Of a stretch of DNA of 64,000 nucleotides, positions 53,079 through 62,449 are shown piece after piece (positions within the stretch are counted from its first letter, which is position 1; the number at the start of each line of letters is the position of its first letter). A program made the translations under genes and the position numbers. Source of the DNA: Candidatus Pseudomonas phytovorans (lineage in GTDB: Bacteria > Pseudomonadota > Gammaproteobacteria > Pseudomonadales > Pseudomonadaceae); contig CP119325.1 in assembly GCA_029202525.1 (NCBI GenBank), positions 385,001 through 449,000 on the forward strand, in the 5' to 3' direction. The notes under the pieces were generated by a model. That model worked only from the letters and a program-made list of their open reading frames with translations. It was not told the DNA's origin and searched no databases.

Positions 53079-53849
53079 ATGAAGAAGCTGCTTGCTGTTG
53101 CTGCCGCTGTCGCGGCCTTCTCGGCCCACGCCGATACCCTGACCGTTGCCGCCACCCCGGTGCCGCACGCCGAAATCCTCAACTTCGTCAAACCGCAACT
53201 GGCGAAAGAGGGCGTGGAGCTGAAGGTCAAGGAATTCACCGACTACATCCAGCCAAACGTACAGGTCGCCGAAAAGCGCCTGGACGCCAACTTCTTCCAG
53301 CACCAGCCGTACCTGGATGAGTTCAACAAGGCCAAGGGCACCCACCTGGTGAGCGTAGCCGGCGTGCACATCGAGCCGCTGGGCGTGTACTCGACCAAGA
53401 TCAAGAAGCTCGACGAGCTGTCCTCCGGCGCCACCGTGGTTATCCCCAACGACGCCACCAACGGCGGCCGTGCCCTGTTGCTGCTGGACAAGGCAGGCGT
53501 GATCAAGCTCAAGGACAACAAGAACATCCTGTCCACCGTGAAGGATGTTGCCGAAAACCCGAAAAGCCTGAAGTTCCGTGAGCTGGAAGCAGCCACCATC
53601 CCGCGCGTGCTGACCCAGGTCGATGCTGCCCTGATCAACACCAACTACGCGCTGGAAGCCAAGCTGAACCCTGAGAAAGACGCGCTGGCGATCGAAGGCA
53701 GCGACTCGCCTTACGTGAACATCCTGGTTGCCCGCCCGGACAACAAGGACTCGGAAGACATGAAAAAACTGGCGGCTGCACTGCACTCGCCAGAGGTGAA
53801 GCAGTTCATCATCGAGAAGTACAAAGGCGCTGTAGTTCCGGCGTTCTAA
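53079..53849 (+). CDS. metQ: Methionine-binding periplasmic protein
   Basis: A 256-aa NlpA/MetQ-family protein: signal peptide (about 1-19) with cleavage after SAHA, then the binding domain with VAATPVPHAEILN and QPNVQVAEKRLDANFFQHQPYLDEF. There is no lipobox cysteine, unlike E. coli MetQ, so it is predicted to be freely periplasmic. ATG 53079 follows AAGGAGTGATTG. Confidence 0.94.
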   Translation: MKKLLAVAAAVAAFSAHADTLTVAATPVPHAEILNFVKPQLAKEGVELKVKEFTDYIQPNVQVAEKRLDANFFQHQPYLDEFNKAKGTHLVSVAGVHIEPLGVYSTKIKKLDELSSGATVVIPNDATNGGRALLLLDKAGVIKLKDNKNILSTVKDVAENPKSLKFRELEAATIPRVLTQVDAALINTNYALEAKLNPEKDALAIEGSDSPYVNILVARPDNKDSEDMKKLAAALHSPEVKQFIIEKYKGAVVPAF

Positions 53850-53867
53850 GCCGAATATCGCGCTGGA

Positions 53868-53955
53868 TTCTTCGCGGGGCAAGCCCGCTCCCACAGGGAT
53901 ATCGCCAAGCCCGAGGCTAACGGTAATCCTGTGGGAGCGGGCTTGCCCCGCGAAG
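53868..53955. repeat. REP pair (inverted)
   Basis: Copies at 53868-53897 and 53928-53955 with core GCGGGGCAAGCCCGC and its complement. Confidence 0.9.
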
Positions 53956-53969
53956 CTTTTAAAGCCCCA

Positions 53970-54602
53970 TCAATCCCGCTTCACAAGCCCGGGCAACTGC
54001 GCCACCAGCTTCTGGTTATTGAACGGCGCACGAATAAACCCGCGCTGACGCCCGTCCGGCCCCACAACCGCCAGGTTGCCGCTGTGATCCACGGTATACC
54101 CCGGCTTGCTGGTATCCGCCGGAATGAACGGAATGCTCAAGGCATTGGCCAGCTTCTGGGTATCTTCGATCGACCCCGCCACCCCCACAAAATCCTTGTC
54201 GAAATAGCCCAGGTACTGCTTCAGCTGGTTCGGCGTGTCGCGGTTCGGGTCCACGCTCACCAGCACCACCTGCAGCCGGTCGACGGCTTCCTTGGGCAAC
54301 TCGCTCTTGACCTGACGCAGCTGGGCCAGGGTGGTCGGGCAGATGTCCGGGCAATAGGTGTAGCCGAAGAACAACAGCGACCACTTGCCTTTCAGGTCAT
54401 CCAGCTGCACGGGCTGGCCGTCCTGGTTGGTCATGGTCACATCGGCCACGGTGCGGCTTTGCGGCAGCAGGATGATGCCCGCATCAATCAGCTCGGTAGG
54501 GTTGGGCTGGTCGCGGCCATTGAGCACCTTGTTGACGGTCAGGCCCATGATCAGCGCGACCAGGGCAACGAGGATGAAGACGGTTTTCTGGGTTCGGGTC
54601 AT
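53970..54602 (-). CDS. SCO1/SenC-family copper chaperone
   Basis: A 210-aa protein with one membrane anchor (about 7-27) and a thioredoxin-like domain with the copper site CPDIC (Cys84, Cys88) and a downstream His (YTVDHSGN). It delivers copper to the CuA centre of CoxB. It overlaps ctaB by 4 bp and ends the cox cluster. Confidence 0.92.
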   Translation of the reverse strand: MTRTQKTVFILVALVALIMGLTVNKVLNGRDQPNPTELIDAGIILLPQSRTVADVTMTNQDGQPVQLDDLKGKWSLLFFGYTYCPDICPTTLAQLRQVKSELPKEAVDRLQVVLVSVDPNRDTPNQLKQYLGYFDKDFVGVAGSIEDTQKLANALSIPFIPADTSKPGYTVDHSGNLAVVGPDGRQRGFIRAPFNNQKLVAQLPGLVKRD

Positions 54603-55492
54603 AGGTTCAGCAACAGGTAGTGGTCAATTAGCAACGCGATGAACAGCGCAAACAGGTAGCCGATAGAGTACTTGAAGGTGCCGATCGCCGCGTGCGGCCG
54701 GCTGCCACGGTACAACACCCAAGCCCAATGCAGGAAGCGCAGGCCCAACGCCAGGGCGCAGGCCAGGTACAGCGGGCCGCTCATGTGGATGGCATACGGC
54801 AGCAGGCTCACCGCCAGCAGAATCAGGGTGTACAGCAGGATATGCAGCTTGGTGTAGCGCTCGCCGTGGGTCACCGGCAGCATCGGGATATCGGCCTTGG
54901 CATATTCTTCCTTGCGGTGGATGGCCAGGGCCCAGAAATGCGGCGGGGTCCAGGCGAAGATGATCAGCACCAGCAGCAAGGGCTCGGCGCTGACATGGCC
55001 GCTGACCGCCACCCAGCCGAGCAGCGGCGGGGCCGCGCCGGCCAAGCCCCCTATAACGATGTTCTGTGGCGTGGCGCGCTTGAGAAAGCCAGTGTAGAGC
55101 ACCGCATAACCGAGCAGGGAGGCCAGCGTCAGCCAGGCGGTGAGGGCATTGGTGAACACCAGCAGCATGGCCATGCCCAACAGCGCCAGGGCCAGGGCGA
55201 ACAACAGCGCCGGCAGTGGCTCGACCCGGCCCTGGGCCAGGGGCCGTTTTTGGGTGCGGGCCATCAGCGCATCGATCCGCCGGTCCACAACATGGTTGAC
55301 CACCGCCGCAGCGCCAGCGCACAGGGCGATCCCCAGGTTGCCGAACAGCAGCACACTCCAGCCGACACCCGCCCGTGTGGCCAGGAACATGCCTGCCAGC
55401 GAAGTGATCAGCATCAGTACCACCACCTTGGGCTTGGTCAGCTCCAGGTAATCGCGCCAGCTGGCCCGCCGTGCGCTCAGAAGCGTCGCCAC
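54599..55492 (-). CDS. ctaB: Heme O synthase (protoheme IX farnesyltransferase)
   Basis: A 297-aa UbiA-family membrane protein with about nine spans and the prenyl-diphosphate motif NHVVDRRID (Asn66-Asp74). It converts protoheme to heme O, the precursor of heme A. GTG 55492 is the start, overlapping ctaA by 16 bp. Confidence 0.94.
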   Translation of the reverse strand: MATLLSARRASWRDYLELTKPKVVVLMLITSLAGMFLATRAGVGWSVLLFGNLGIALCAGAAAVVNHVVDRRIDALMARTQKRPLAQGRVEPLPALLFALALALLGMAMLLVFTNALTAWLTLASLLGYAVLYTGFLKRATPQNIVIGGLAGAAPPLLGWVAVSGHVSAEPLLLVLIIFAWTPPHFWALAIHRKEEYAKADIPMLPVTHGERYTKLHILLYTLILLAVSLLPYAIHMSGPLYLACALALGLRFLHWAWVLYRGSRPHAAIGTFKYSIGYLFALFIALLIDHYLLLNL

Positions 55493-56556
55493 GAGTCGTT
55501 CCTCATGTGATGGGAAATGCCCACGCCGGCCACTGGCCGCAGCCGCCAGCCCTGGCCGACACCCACGCGAACCTTGTCGACCACGCGAATGCGGTAGTTC
55601 ACCAGCACCATGCTCAGCAGCAACATCGCCCCGCCGGCATTGTGCGCAACAGCCACCGCCAGCGGCAGGTGGAACACCACGTTGCTGATGCCCAGGCCCA
55701 CTTGCAGGGCCAGCGCCAGCAGCACCAGCCGTGCCAGGCCGGGGAGGCTGCAGCGGTGCAGCTTCCAGCTGAGCATCAGCAGCACGCAGGTCACCAGTAA
55801 CGCGCCCAGCCGGTGGCTGATGTGGATGGCCGTACGTGCATCACTGTCCAGTTGGCCGCCCAGGTAATTAGGGCCGACGTGCTGGGTCAGGTGAAAGCCA
55901 TTACTGAAGTCCGCTGCCGGCCACCACTGGCCATGGCAGGTCGGTAGGTCGATACAGGCGACCGCTGCGTAGTTGGCGCTGACCCAACCGCCCAATGCGA
56001 TCTGGCCGATCACCACCAACAGGGCCAACGCAGCGATCCGACGCAGACTGAGCGGCAGTTTGGGTAACGGCGCAAACGCCCGGGATAAACGCAGGGATAG
56101 CAGGAACAGCAAGCTCAACGTCGTGAAGCCTCCCAGCAAATGCGCCGTGACCACTTGCGGCCACAGCTTCAGGGTAACTGTCCACATGCCGAAAGCTGCC
56201 TGGGCCAATACCACGCCCAGCAACAGCACGGGCAGGCGATAAGGCTGGCCATCGCGGGCATGCCGGCGCACAGCCTGGAAAGCGAGCAGCGCGATCACCA
56301 AGGCCAGGGTGCCGGCGAAGTAGCGATGAACCATCTCGGCCCAGCCCTTGGCTACTTCCACCGGGTGCTCAGGGAAATGCAGCTCGGCATGGGCCAGTTG
56401 CGCTTCGCTCTTGGGCACACTGATAAAGCCATAGCAACCCGGCCAGTCGGGGCAACCGAGGCCGGCGTGGGTCAGGCGGGTATAGGCCCCAAGCAGGACG
56501 ACCAGCAGTGCCAGCAGGGTGGCAAACACAGCAAGGCGAAATCCAGGTCTGGCCAT
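55477..56556 (-). CDS. ctaA: Heme A synthase
   Basis: A 359-aa COX15/CtaA protein with eight membrane spans; conserved histidine-bearing segments (TRLTHAGLGCPDWPGCYG, and HRYFAGTL, VTAHLLGG, IHISHRLGALL, VAVAHNAGG) match heme-ligand positions. It oxidises heme O to heme A. It follows the 193-aa membrane protein gene by 9 bp. Confidence 0.94.
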   Translation of the reverse strand: MARPGFRLAVFATLLALLVVLLGAYTRLTHAGLGCPDWPGCYGFISVPKSEAQLAHAELHFPEHPVEVAKGWAEMVHRYFAGTLALVIALLAFQAVRRHARDGQPYRLPVLLLGVVLAQAAFGMWTVTLKLWPQVVTAHLLGGFTTLSLLFLLSLRLSRAFAPLPKLPLSLRRIAALALLVVIGQIALGGWVSANYAAVACIDLPTCHGQWWPAADFSNGFHLTQHVGPNYLGGQLDSDARTAIHISHRLGALLVTCVLLMLSWKLHRCSLPGLARLVLLALALQVGLGISNVVFHLPLAVAVAHNAGGAMLLLSMVLVNYRIRVVDKVRVGVGQGWRLRPVAGVGISHHMRNDSWRRF

Positions 56557-56565
56557 GGCAGGCTC

Positions 56566-57147
56566 CTAGCCGATGTTGGACAGCTTGAGCAGGTGGCGCA
56601 GGTCATCCAGCACATGCTTGCCGTTGGCCTTGCCGTCGTAACGCAGCACCAGGTTGCCGTGCGGGTCGACGATCCACAGCTGCGGGCCATGTTCGCCTAC
56701 CTTTTGCAGGTAGCGCGGGGCATCCAGCGGGTAGCGTTGCAGCTGCGGGTACTCGCGGCCTAGCAGCGCCTGGTAGTCGGCGCTCAACGGTTGGGCGGTG
56801 GCCAGCGCATGGCTGGCACGGCTGGCATCGCGGCCCAGGCCGACCTGGATCTGCCGGGCCAGATACACCAGGCGCTGGCAGTCCTCGGCGCAGGCTTCAG
56901 GCGCGCTGACCAGCAATTGCCAGCGCTCGTCCTGGCCGGCCACGCCAATATCGGTCCGGCTTTCGCCGTTGCCGATCATGGCGCCATGGTAGCTGCGGCC
57001 TTCCGGTACCCAGAAGTTGAGCTTGTACATGCTGGTGGCCAGGATCATCGGCCCAAGCACCACCAGCAGGATCAGCAACAGCTGCAAACGCCCGCGGGCT
57101 CTGGGTTTGCCACGTTCAGGCAGGTCCAGCGGAGTGGCGGTGGCCAT
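56566..57147 (-). CDS. Membrane-anchored protein of the cox cluster
   Basis: A 193-aa protein with one membrane span (about 20-40) and a periplasmic thioredoxin-like domain (QLWIVDPHGNLVLRYDG and APEACAEDCQRLVYLARQ) resembling SCO/AhpC folds but with a CAEDC pair. It is probably an oxidase assembly factor. The start is ATG 57147 after AAGGAGAAACG, overlapping surf1 by 32 bp. Confidence 0.8.
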   Translation of the reverse strand: MATATPLDLPERGKPRARGRLQLLLILLVVLGPMILATSMYKLNFWVPEGRSYHGAMIGNGESRTDIGVAGQDERWQLLVSAPEACAEDCQRLVYLARQIQVGLGRDASRASHALATAQPLSADYQALLGREYPQLQRYPLDAPRYLQKVGEHGPQLWIVDPHGNLVLRYDGKANGKHVLDDLRHLLKLSNIG

Positions 57148-57853
57148 GGCGTTTCTCCTTGTTGTGGTGCCAGCCGAAGTAGAGGTAGAGCAGAACCAGG
57201 GCGATCGCCAGGGCAAACCACTGCACGGCGTAACCCACGTGTTTTTCCGGGCCCATGGCAACCACCGGCCAGTCGAGGCGATAGGCTGCCGGGCCGGGCT
57301 CCAGGCGCAGTTCGTGGGCGAAACCTTCGCGACCGAGCTGCGACCATAGCTGCGCGGCGTCGATGGCGGTCAGCAGATGCGGCCATTGGCCGCCTTCAGG
57401 GTCGGGATGCAGCTGGAACGTGCTGCCGGGCGATACGTACACCGAAGCGCCCAGTGCCAATGCCTGTGAAGGGGTATCGAAATGCACCGGCACGCGGCGG
57501 TCTGGCCACGGCAGCCAGCCGCGGTTGATCAGCAGCCACTGGCCACTGGCCTGGTCATGGAAGGGCTGCAGCAGTTCGACACCCGCTTGGCCATCACGCA
57601 TGCGGTTGTCCAGCAGCACGCTGTGCTCGGCGTCGAAGCGGCCATACAGGTGCACGCGGCGGAATGCGTTGTCATCAGTTGATACGAGCTGGGCCGTGGC
57701 GATCGGTGCTTCGATCCGCCGTTCGGCATAAGTGGCCAGCAGCACGCGCTTTTCCTCGGCACGGCCGAGTTGCCAACAGCCGAGCGCAATCAGCCCCGGC
57801 AGCAGCGCAAGCACTACCAGCGTTGGTACCCAGCCTGGGCGAAACGGCCTCAC
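57116..57853 (-). CDS. surf1: SURF1-family oxidase assembly protein
   Basis: A 245-aa protein with two membrane spans (about 8-27 and 215-235) enclosing a periplasmic domain containing WQLGRAEEKR, LLINRGWLPWPDRR and VGYAVQWFALA. It supports heme a insertion into CoxA. The start is GTG 57853; no better codon lies between. It is separated from coxC by the opposite-strand DUF2909 gene. Confidence 0.9.
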   Translation of the reverse strand: MRPFRPGWVPTLVVLALLPGLIALGCWQLGRAEEKRVLLATYAERRIEAPIATAQLVSTDDNAFRRVHLYGRFDAEHSVLLDNRMRDGQAGVELLQPFHDQASGQWLLINRGWLPWPDRRVPVHFDTPSQALALGASVYVSPGSTFQLHPDPEGGQWPHLLTAIDAAQLWSQLGREGFAHELRLEPGPAAYRLDWPVVAMGPEKHVGYAVQWFALAIALVLLYLYFGWHHNKEKRHGHRHSAGPA

Positions 57854-57904
57854 GGGCGCCTCGCTATACTTATCCACATCACCGCATCCCCCCGGAGTAG
57901 CGCC

Positions 57905-58108
57905 ATGCTCAAGGCCGCGATTGTCCTGATGCTGTTGGCCACGATTGCCAGCCTGTTCAGTGGCCTGGTGTTTCTGGTCAAAGACGATGAAAACTCGACC
58001 CGCTTGCTCAAGGCACTGACCGTGCGGGTTACCCTGGCGGCGCTGACCGTCGGCCTGGTCGCTTGGGGCTTCATCAGCGGTCAGCTCGTTTCCCACGCCC
58101 CTTTCTGA
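57905..58108 (+). CDS. DUF2909 twin-transmembrane protein
   Basis: A 67-aa protein with two helices joined by a short charged loop (VKDDENSTRLLKAL), the DUF2909 layout. ATG 57905 follows CCCGGAGTAG. It is transcribed against the cox operon: 51 bp from the divergent surf1 start and convergent with coxC. Unknown function; its place inside the cox cluster suggests an oxidase-related role. Confidence 0.87.
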   Translation: MLKAAIVLMLLATIASLFSGLVFLVKDDENSTRLLKALTVRVTLAALTVGLVAWGFISGQLVSHAPF

Positions 58109-58121
58109 AATTTTCACCTGA

Positions 58122-58199
58122 CCCTGTGGGAGCGGGCATGCCCGCGAATGCGATGTTGAATGTACCGACGCATTCGCGGGCGCGCCCGCTCCCACAGGG
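58122..58199. repeat. REP pair (inverted, tails outward)
   Basis: Copies at 58122-58151 and 58169-58199 with cores GCGGGCATGCCCGC and GCGGGCGCGCCCGC. It lies between the convergent DUF2909 and coxC genes. Confidence 0.88.
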
Positions 58200-58207
58200 T
58201 TCTCTAT

Positions 58208-59095
58208 TCACAACACATAGACAAAGATGAACAACCCCACCCACACCACGTCGACGAAGTGCCAGTACCAGCTGGCTGCCTCGAAGCCGAAGTGTTTCTC
58301 CGGGTTGAAGTGCCCTCGCAAAATGCGCACGAACATTACGATCAGGATTATCGTGCCCAAGGTCACGTGGGCACCGTGGAAGCCGGTGAGCATGAAGAAC
58401 GTCGCCCCGTAGATCCCGGAGCCCAGCGTCAGCCCCAGCTTGGTATAGGCCTCGTGGTACTCGAAGGCCTGTAGCGCAATGAAACACAGGCCCAGCAGGA
58501 TAGTCAGCGCCATCCAGAATTTAAGCGGTCCGCGGTGATCACGACGCAAGGCGTGGTGGGCGATGGTGATGGTCACACTGGAGCTCACCAGCAAAATGGT
58601 GTTGATCAGCGGCAGGTGCCACGGGTCGATCACTTCCTTGGGCGGCGGGAACAGTTTCGGGTCGGGCGTGTGCAGCAGCGGCCAGGTAAATTCGAACGTC
58701 GGCCAGAGCATGTGCGCAACACCCTTGGCCCCTTCACCGCCCAGCCAGGGCCCGGCCAGCACGCGCACGTAGAACAGCGCGCCAAAGAAGGCCATGAAGA
58801 ACATCACCTCAGAGAAGATGAACCAGCTCATGCCCCAGCGGAACGAGCGGTCCAGCTGCGGGCTGTACAACCCGCCACGGCTCTCCCTGACCACCGCACC
58901 GAACCAGCCGAACAACATGTAGGCCAGGAACAGTGCACCCACAAAGAAAATCAGCGGCCCGTGCGAGTCCGGGTGGCCGGCCTTCATGTCGTTGAACCAG
59001 GTGCCCAGGCCGAACACCGTGATGAACATGCCGATCGTGGCGATGATCGGCCACTTGCTCTGCGCCGGTACGTAGTAATGCTCATGACTTGCCAT
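58208..59095 (-). CDS. coxC: Cytochrome c oxidase subunit III
   Basis: A 295-aa protein with seven membrane spans (FSEVMFFMAFFGALFY, TGFHGAHVTLGTIIL, WYWHFVDVVWVGLFIFVY) matching subunit III. ATG 59095 follows AAGGAGAACAGC. It is downstream of ctaG by 16 bp. Confidence 0.95.
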   Translation of the reverse strand: MASHEHYYVPAQSKWPIIATIGMFITVFGLGTWFNDMKAGHPDSHGPLIFFVGALFLAYMLFGWFGAVVRESRGGLYSPQLDRSFRWGMSWFIFSEVMFFMAFFGALFYVRVLAGPWLGGEGAKGVAHMLWPTFEFTWPLLHTPDPKLFPPPKEVIDPWHLPLINTILLVSSSVTITIAHHALRRDHRGPLKFWMALTILLGLCFIALQAFEYHEAYTKLGLTLGSGIYGATFFMLTGFHGAHVTLGTIILIVMFVRILRGHFNPEKHFGFEAASWYWHFVDVVWVGLFIFVYVL

Positions 59096-59111
59096 TGCTG
59101 TTCTCCTTCCC

Positions 59112-59678
59112 TTAACGGGCGCGCTGGACGTCCTGGGCCGCAACATGCGCGACCGGCGGGTGGCGAGCGGTGATGTCGAACAAGGTGTAGGCCAGTGTCA
59201 GGTGCTTCACGCTGGCCGGCAGGTCGCGGTCGACAATGAAGCGCACCGGCATTTCGATGCGTTCGCCGGGCTGCAGCACCTGCTGGGTAAAGCAGAAGCA
59301 CTCGGTCTTGTGGAAGTATGCCGCGGCCTCGGCCGGGGTGATGCTGGGTATCGCCTGCGCACTCATCGGCCTGTCGGTCGGGTTATGGGCAATGAAGATC
59401 ATCTGGTTAACCGCCCCCGGGTTGACCTCCAACTGGTCGGCCGTGGAGTAGAAGTCCCAGACCATGTCGCTGGCATTGGTCGACATGAACTGCACCCGTA
59501 CCGAACGCGACGGGTCGCTGACCTGGCTGCCTTCGTACTGCCCGCCGGTCTTGCCGTTGATACCGAACGCCTTGCACATCACGTCGTAGATCGGCACCAG
59601 GGCGAAGCCGAAGGCGAACATCACCACCGTCAGCATCAGCAGGCGCGTTACCAGGCGTTTCAGCGACAGGCCGTTCAT
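59112..59678 (-). CDS. ctaG: Cytochrome c oxidase assembly protein CtaG/Cox11
   Basis: A 188-aa protein with one N-terminal membrane span and the copper motif ECFCFTQQ (Cys127, Cys129). It delivers copper to the CuB centre of subunit I. It lies 10 bp after coxA and is translated from ATG 59678. Confidence 0.94.
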   Translation of the reverse strand: MNGLSLKRLVTRLLMLTVVMFAFGFALVPIYDVMCKAFGINGKTGGQYEGSQVSDPSRSVRVQFMSTNASDMVWDFYSTADQLEVNPGAVNQMIFIAHNPTDRPMSAQAIPSITPAEAAAYFHKTECFCFTQQVLQPGERIEMPVRFIVDRDLPASVKHLTLAYTLFDITARHPPVAHVAAQDVQRAR

Positions 59679-59688
59679 GGTGGGCTTC

Positions 59689-61278
59689 CTATTTCACTTC
59701 CGGCGGTGTCTGGAAGGTGTGGTAGGGCGCAGGCGAGGGGATCGACCACTCCAGGCCCTCGGCGCCATCCCAGGGTTTGGCCGGTGCCGGCGCGCCGCCG
59801 CGGATGCACTTGATGACAATGAACAGGAAGAAGATTTGCGTGGCGCCGAACATGAAGGCACCGATCGACGACACCATGTTGAAGTCGGCGAACTGCAGGT
59901 TGTAGTCGGGAATACGCCGCGGCATGCCGGCCAGCCCTACGAAATGCATGGGAAAGAAGGCCATGTTCATGCCGATGAACGACAGCCAGAAGTGCAGCTT
60001 GCCGAGGGTTTCGTCGTACATGTGGCCGGTCCATTTCGGCAGCCAATAGTAGGCCGAGGCAAAGATGCCGAAGATCGCCCCAGGCACCAGCACATAGTGA
60101 AAGTGCGCCACCACGAAGTAGGTATCGTGGTACTGGAAGTCCGCCGGGGCGATGGCCAGCATCAACCCGGAGAAACCGCCGATGGTGAACAGGATGACAA
60201 AGGCGATGGCGAACAGCATCGGCGTTTCGAAGGTAAGCGACCCTTCCCACATGGTGCTGACCCAGTTGAACACCTTCACCCCGGTGGGCACGGCAATCAG
60301 CATGGTGGCGTACATGAAGAACAGCTCACCGACTACCGGGATGCCGACCACGAACATGTGGTGGGCCCAGACGATGAACGAAAGGAAGGCAATCGCGCCG
60401 GTGGCGTACACCATCGAGGTATAGCCAAACAGCGGCTTGCGCGAGAACGCCGGGATGATCGAGCTGACGGCACCAAAGGCCGGCAGGATCATGATGTACA
60501 CCTCGGGGTGGCCGAAGAACCAGAACACATGCTGGAACAGCACCGGGTCACCGCCGCCGGCAGCACTGAAGAAGCTGGTGCCGAAATGGATGTCCATCAG
60601 CATCATGGTCACCACGCCCGCCAGCACCGGCATCACCGCAATCAGCAGAAACGCGGTTATCAGCCAGGTCCAGACGAACAGCGGCATTTTCATCAGCGTC
60701 ATGCCCGGGGCACGCAGGTTGAGAATGGTGGCGATCACGTTGATCGCGCCCATGATCGAGCTGATGCCCATCAGGTGGATGGCAAAGATGAAGAAGGTGA
60801 CGCTGGCTGGCGCATACGTAGTGGACAGCGGTGCATAGAAGGTCCAGCCGAAGTTTGGCCCCCCGCCAGGGCTGAACAAAGTCGAGACCAGCAGCAGGAA
60901 CGCCGCCGGCAGCAACCAGAAGCTGAAGTTGTTCATGCGCGGCAGGGCCATGTCGGGCGCGCCGATCATCAGCGGGATCATCCAGTTGGCCAGGCCGACG
61001 AACGCCGGCATCACCGCGCCAAACACCATGATCAGGCCGTGCATGGTGGTCATCTGGTTGAAGAACGCCGGCTCCACGATCTGTAGCCCAGGCTGGAACA
61101 GTTCGGCACGAATCACCATGGCGAACGAACCACCAAGCAAGAACATCATGAAGGCAAACCACAGGTACATGGTGCCGATGTCTTTGTGGTTGGTGGTCAG
61201 CACCCAGCGCATCAGGCCCTTGGCCGGGCCGTGCGCATGGTCATGGCCGTGGGCGTGGTCGTCGATCACTGCACTCAT
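59689..61278 (-). CDS. coxA: Cytochrome c oxidase subunit I
   Basis: A 529-aa protein with 12 spans and the heme-copper site: FQHVFWFFGHPEVYI (CuB His with the Tyr crosslink), WAHHMFVVG (two His) and the heme a3/a His pair VVAHFHYVL. The N-terminus is His-rich (DDHAHGHDHAHG). ATG 61278 follows AGGAGACAGG. Site of oxygen reduction. Confidence 0.96.
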   Translation of the reverse strand: MSAVIDDHAHGHDHAHGPAKGLMRWVLTTNHKDIGTMYLWFAFMMFLLGGSFAMVIRAELFQPGLQIVEPAFFNQMTTMHGLIMVFGAVMPAFVGLANWMIPLMIGAPDMALPRMNNFSFWLLPAAFLLLVSTLFSPGGGPNFGWTFYAPLSTTYAPASVTFFIFAIHLMGISSIMGAINVIATILNLRAPGMTLMKMPLFVWTWLITAFLLIAVMPVLAGVVTMMLMDIHFGTSFFSAAGGGDPVLFQHVFWFFGHPEVYIMILPAFGAVSSIIPAFSRKPLFGYTSMVYATGAIAFLSFIVWAHHMFVVGIPVVGELFFMYATMLIAVPTGVKVFNWVSTMWEGSLTFETPMLFAIAFVILFTIGGFSGLMLAIAPADFQYHDTYFVVAHFHYVLVPGAIFGIFASAYYWLPKWTGHMYDETLGKLHFWLSFIGMNMAFFPMHFVGLAGMPRRIPDYNLQFADFNMVSSIGAFMFGATQIFFLFIVIKCIRGGAPAPAKPWDGAEGLEWSIPSPAPYHTFQTPPEVK

Positions 61279-61321
61279 GTCCTGTCTCCTGCAATCCATT
61301 GATTGCCGCGAGTAACCCGGT

Positions 61322-62449
61322 TCACTTGGCTTCTGCCTGCTTCAGCGCCAGCACGTCCTTCGGCGTGACCATGTCGCCCTTGTTGTTGCCCCAGGCATTG
61401 CGCTCGTAGGTGACCACAGCAGCGATGTCGACTTCCGAAAGCTGCTTGCCAAAGGCGGCCATGGCGGTGCCGGGCTTGCCGTGGTAGACGATGCTCAGGT
61501 GGCCCTCTTTTGGACCGGTGGCGATCTTCGAGCCCTTGAGCGCCGGGAACATCGGCGGCAGGCCCTGGCCTTCGGCCTGGTGACAGGCCACGCAGGTGGT
61601 GTGGTAAATCTTGTCGCCACGTTCCACCAGCTCTTCCAGGGTCCATTCCTTGCTGGTCAGCTCTTTGAGCTTGGCGGCCTCAGCCTTGCGCTCGCCGAGC
61701 CAGGTGTCGTAGTCAGCCTTGGATTTGACCTCGACCACCACCGGCATGAAGCCGTGGTCCTTGCCGCACAGCTCGGTGCACTGGCCGCGGTAGATGCCGG
61801 GCTTTTCGACACGGGTCCAGGCTTCGTTGACGAAGCCCGGGATGGCATCACGCTTGACCGCGAAGGCCGGTACCCACCAGGAGTGGATCACATCGGCGGC
61901 AGTCACCAGGAAGCGCACTTTGGCACCCACAGGCAGCACCAGCGGCTGGTCGACTTCGAGCAGGTAGTGCTCGTCCTTGGGGGCCTTGTTGTGAATCTGG
62001 TCGGCGGGGGTGGCCAGGTTGCTGAAGAACTCCACGTCCTGGCCCAGGTATTTGTAATGCCACTTCCACTGGTAGCCGGTGACCTGGATGTCGATGTCCG
62101 ACTCACTGGCGTCGTAGATGTCGATCAGGGTCTTGGTGGCCGGGATGGCCATGACCACCAGGATCAGGAAGGGCACCACGGTCCACATGATTTCCACCCA
62201 GGTATGCTCGTGGAAATGCGCGGCCTGCTGGCCTGTGGAGCGGCGATGGACGACCATTGACCAGAACATCGCGCCAAACACCACGATGCCGATGATCACG
62301 CAGATCCAGAAGATGGTCATGTGCAGGTCGAAGACGGCGTTGGAGACTTCCGTCGCCCCCGGGTGCATGTTCACGGTCCAGGCGGCGTTGGCCTGACCAA
62401 AAACCGACCACAACAGGAGGCCCATCCAGACATGTGGATGTCGCATCAT
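61322..62449 (-). CDS. coxB: Cytochrome c oxidase subunit II with C-terminal cytochrome c domain
   Basis: A 375-aa protein: signal sequence, two membrane helices, the CuA domain with His189, Cys224, Cys228, His232 and Met235 (CTELCGKDHGFM), then a fused cytochrome c domain with CVACH (286-290). The fusion is typical of caa3-type enzymes, so the oxidase can accept electrons through its own heme. The start is ATG 62449; ATG 62446 is equally possible. First gene of the cox operon. Confidence 0.95.
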   Translation of the reverse strand: MMRHPHVWMGLLLWSVFGQANAAWTVNMHPGATEVSNAVFDLHMTIFWICVIIGIVVFGAMFWSMVVHRRSTGQQAAHFHEHTWVEIMWTVVPFLILVVMAIPATKTLIDIYDASESDIDIQVTGYQWKWHYKYLGQDVEFFSNLATPADQIHNKAPKDEHYLLEVDQPLVLPVGAKVRFLVTAADVIHSWWVPAFAVKRDAIPGFVNEAWTRVEKPGIYRGQCTELCGKDHGFMPVVVEVKSKADYDTWLGERKAEAAKLKELTSKEWTLEELVERGDKIYHTTCVACHQAEGQGLPPMFPALKGSKIATGPKEGHLSIVYHGKPGTAMAAFGKQLSEVDIAAVVTYERNAWGNNKGDMVTPKDVLALKQAEAK

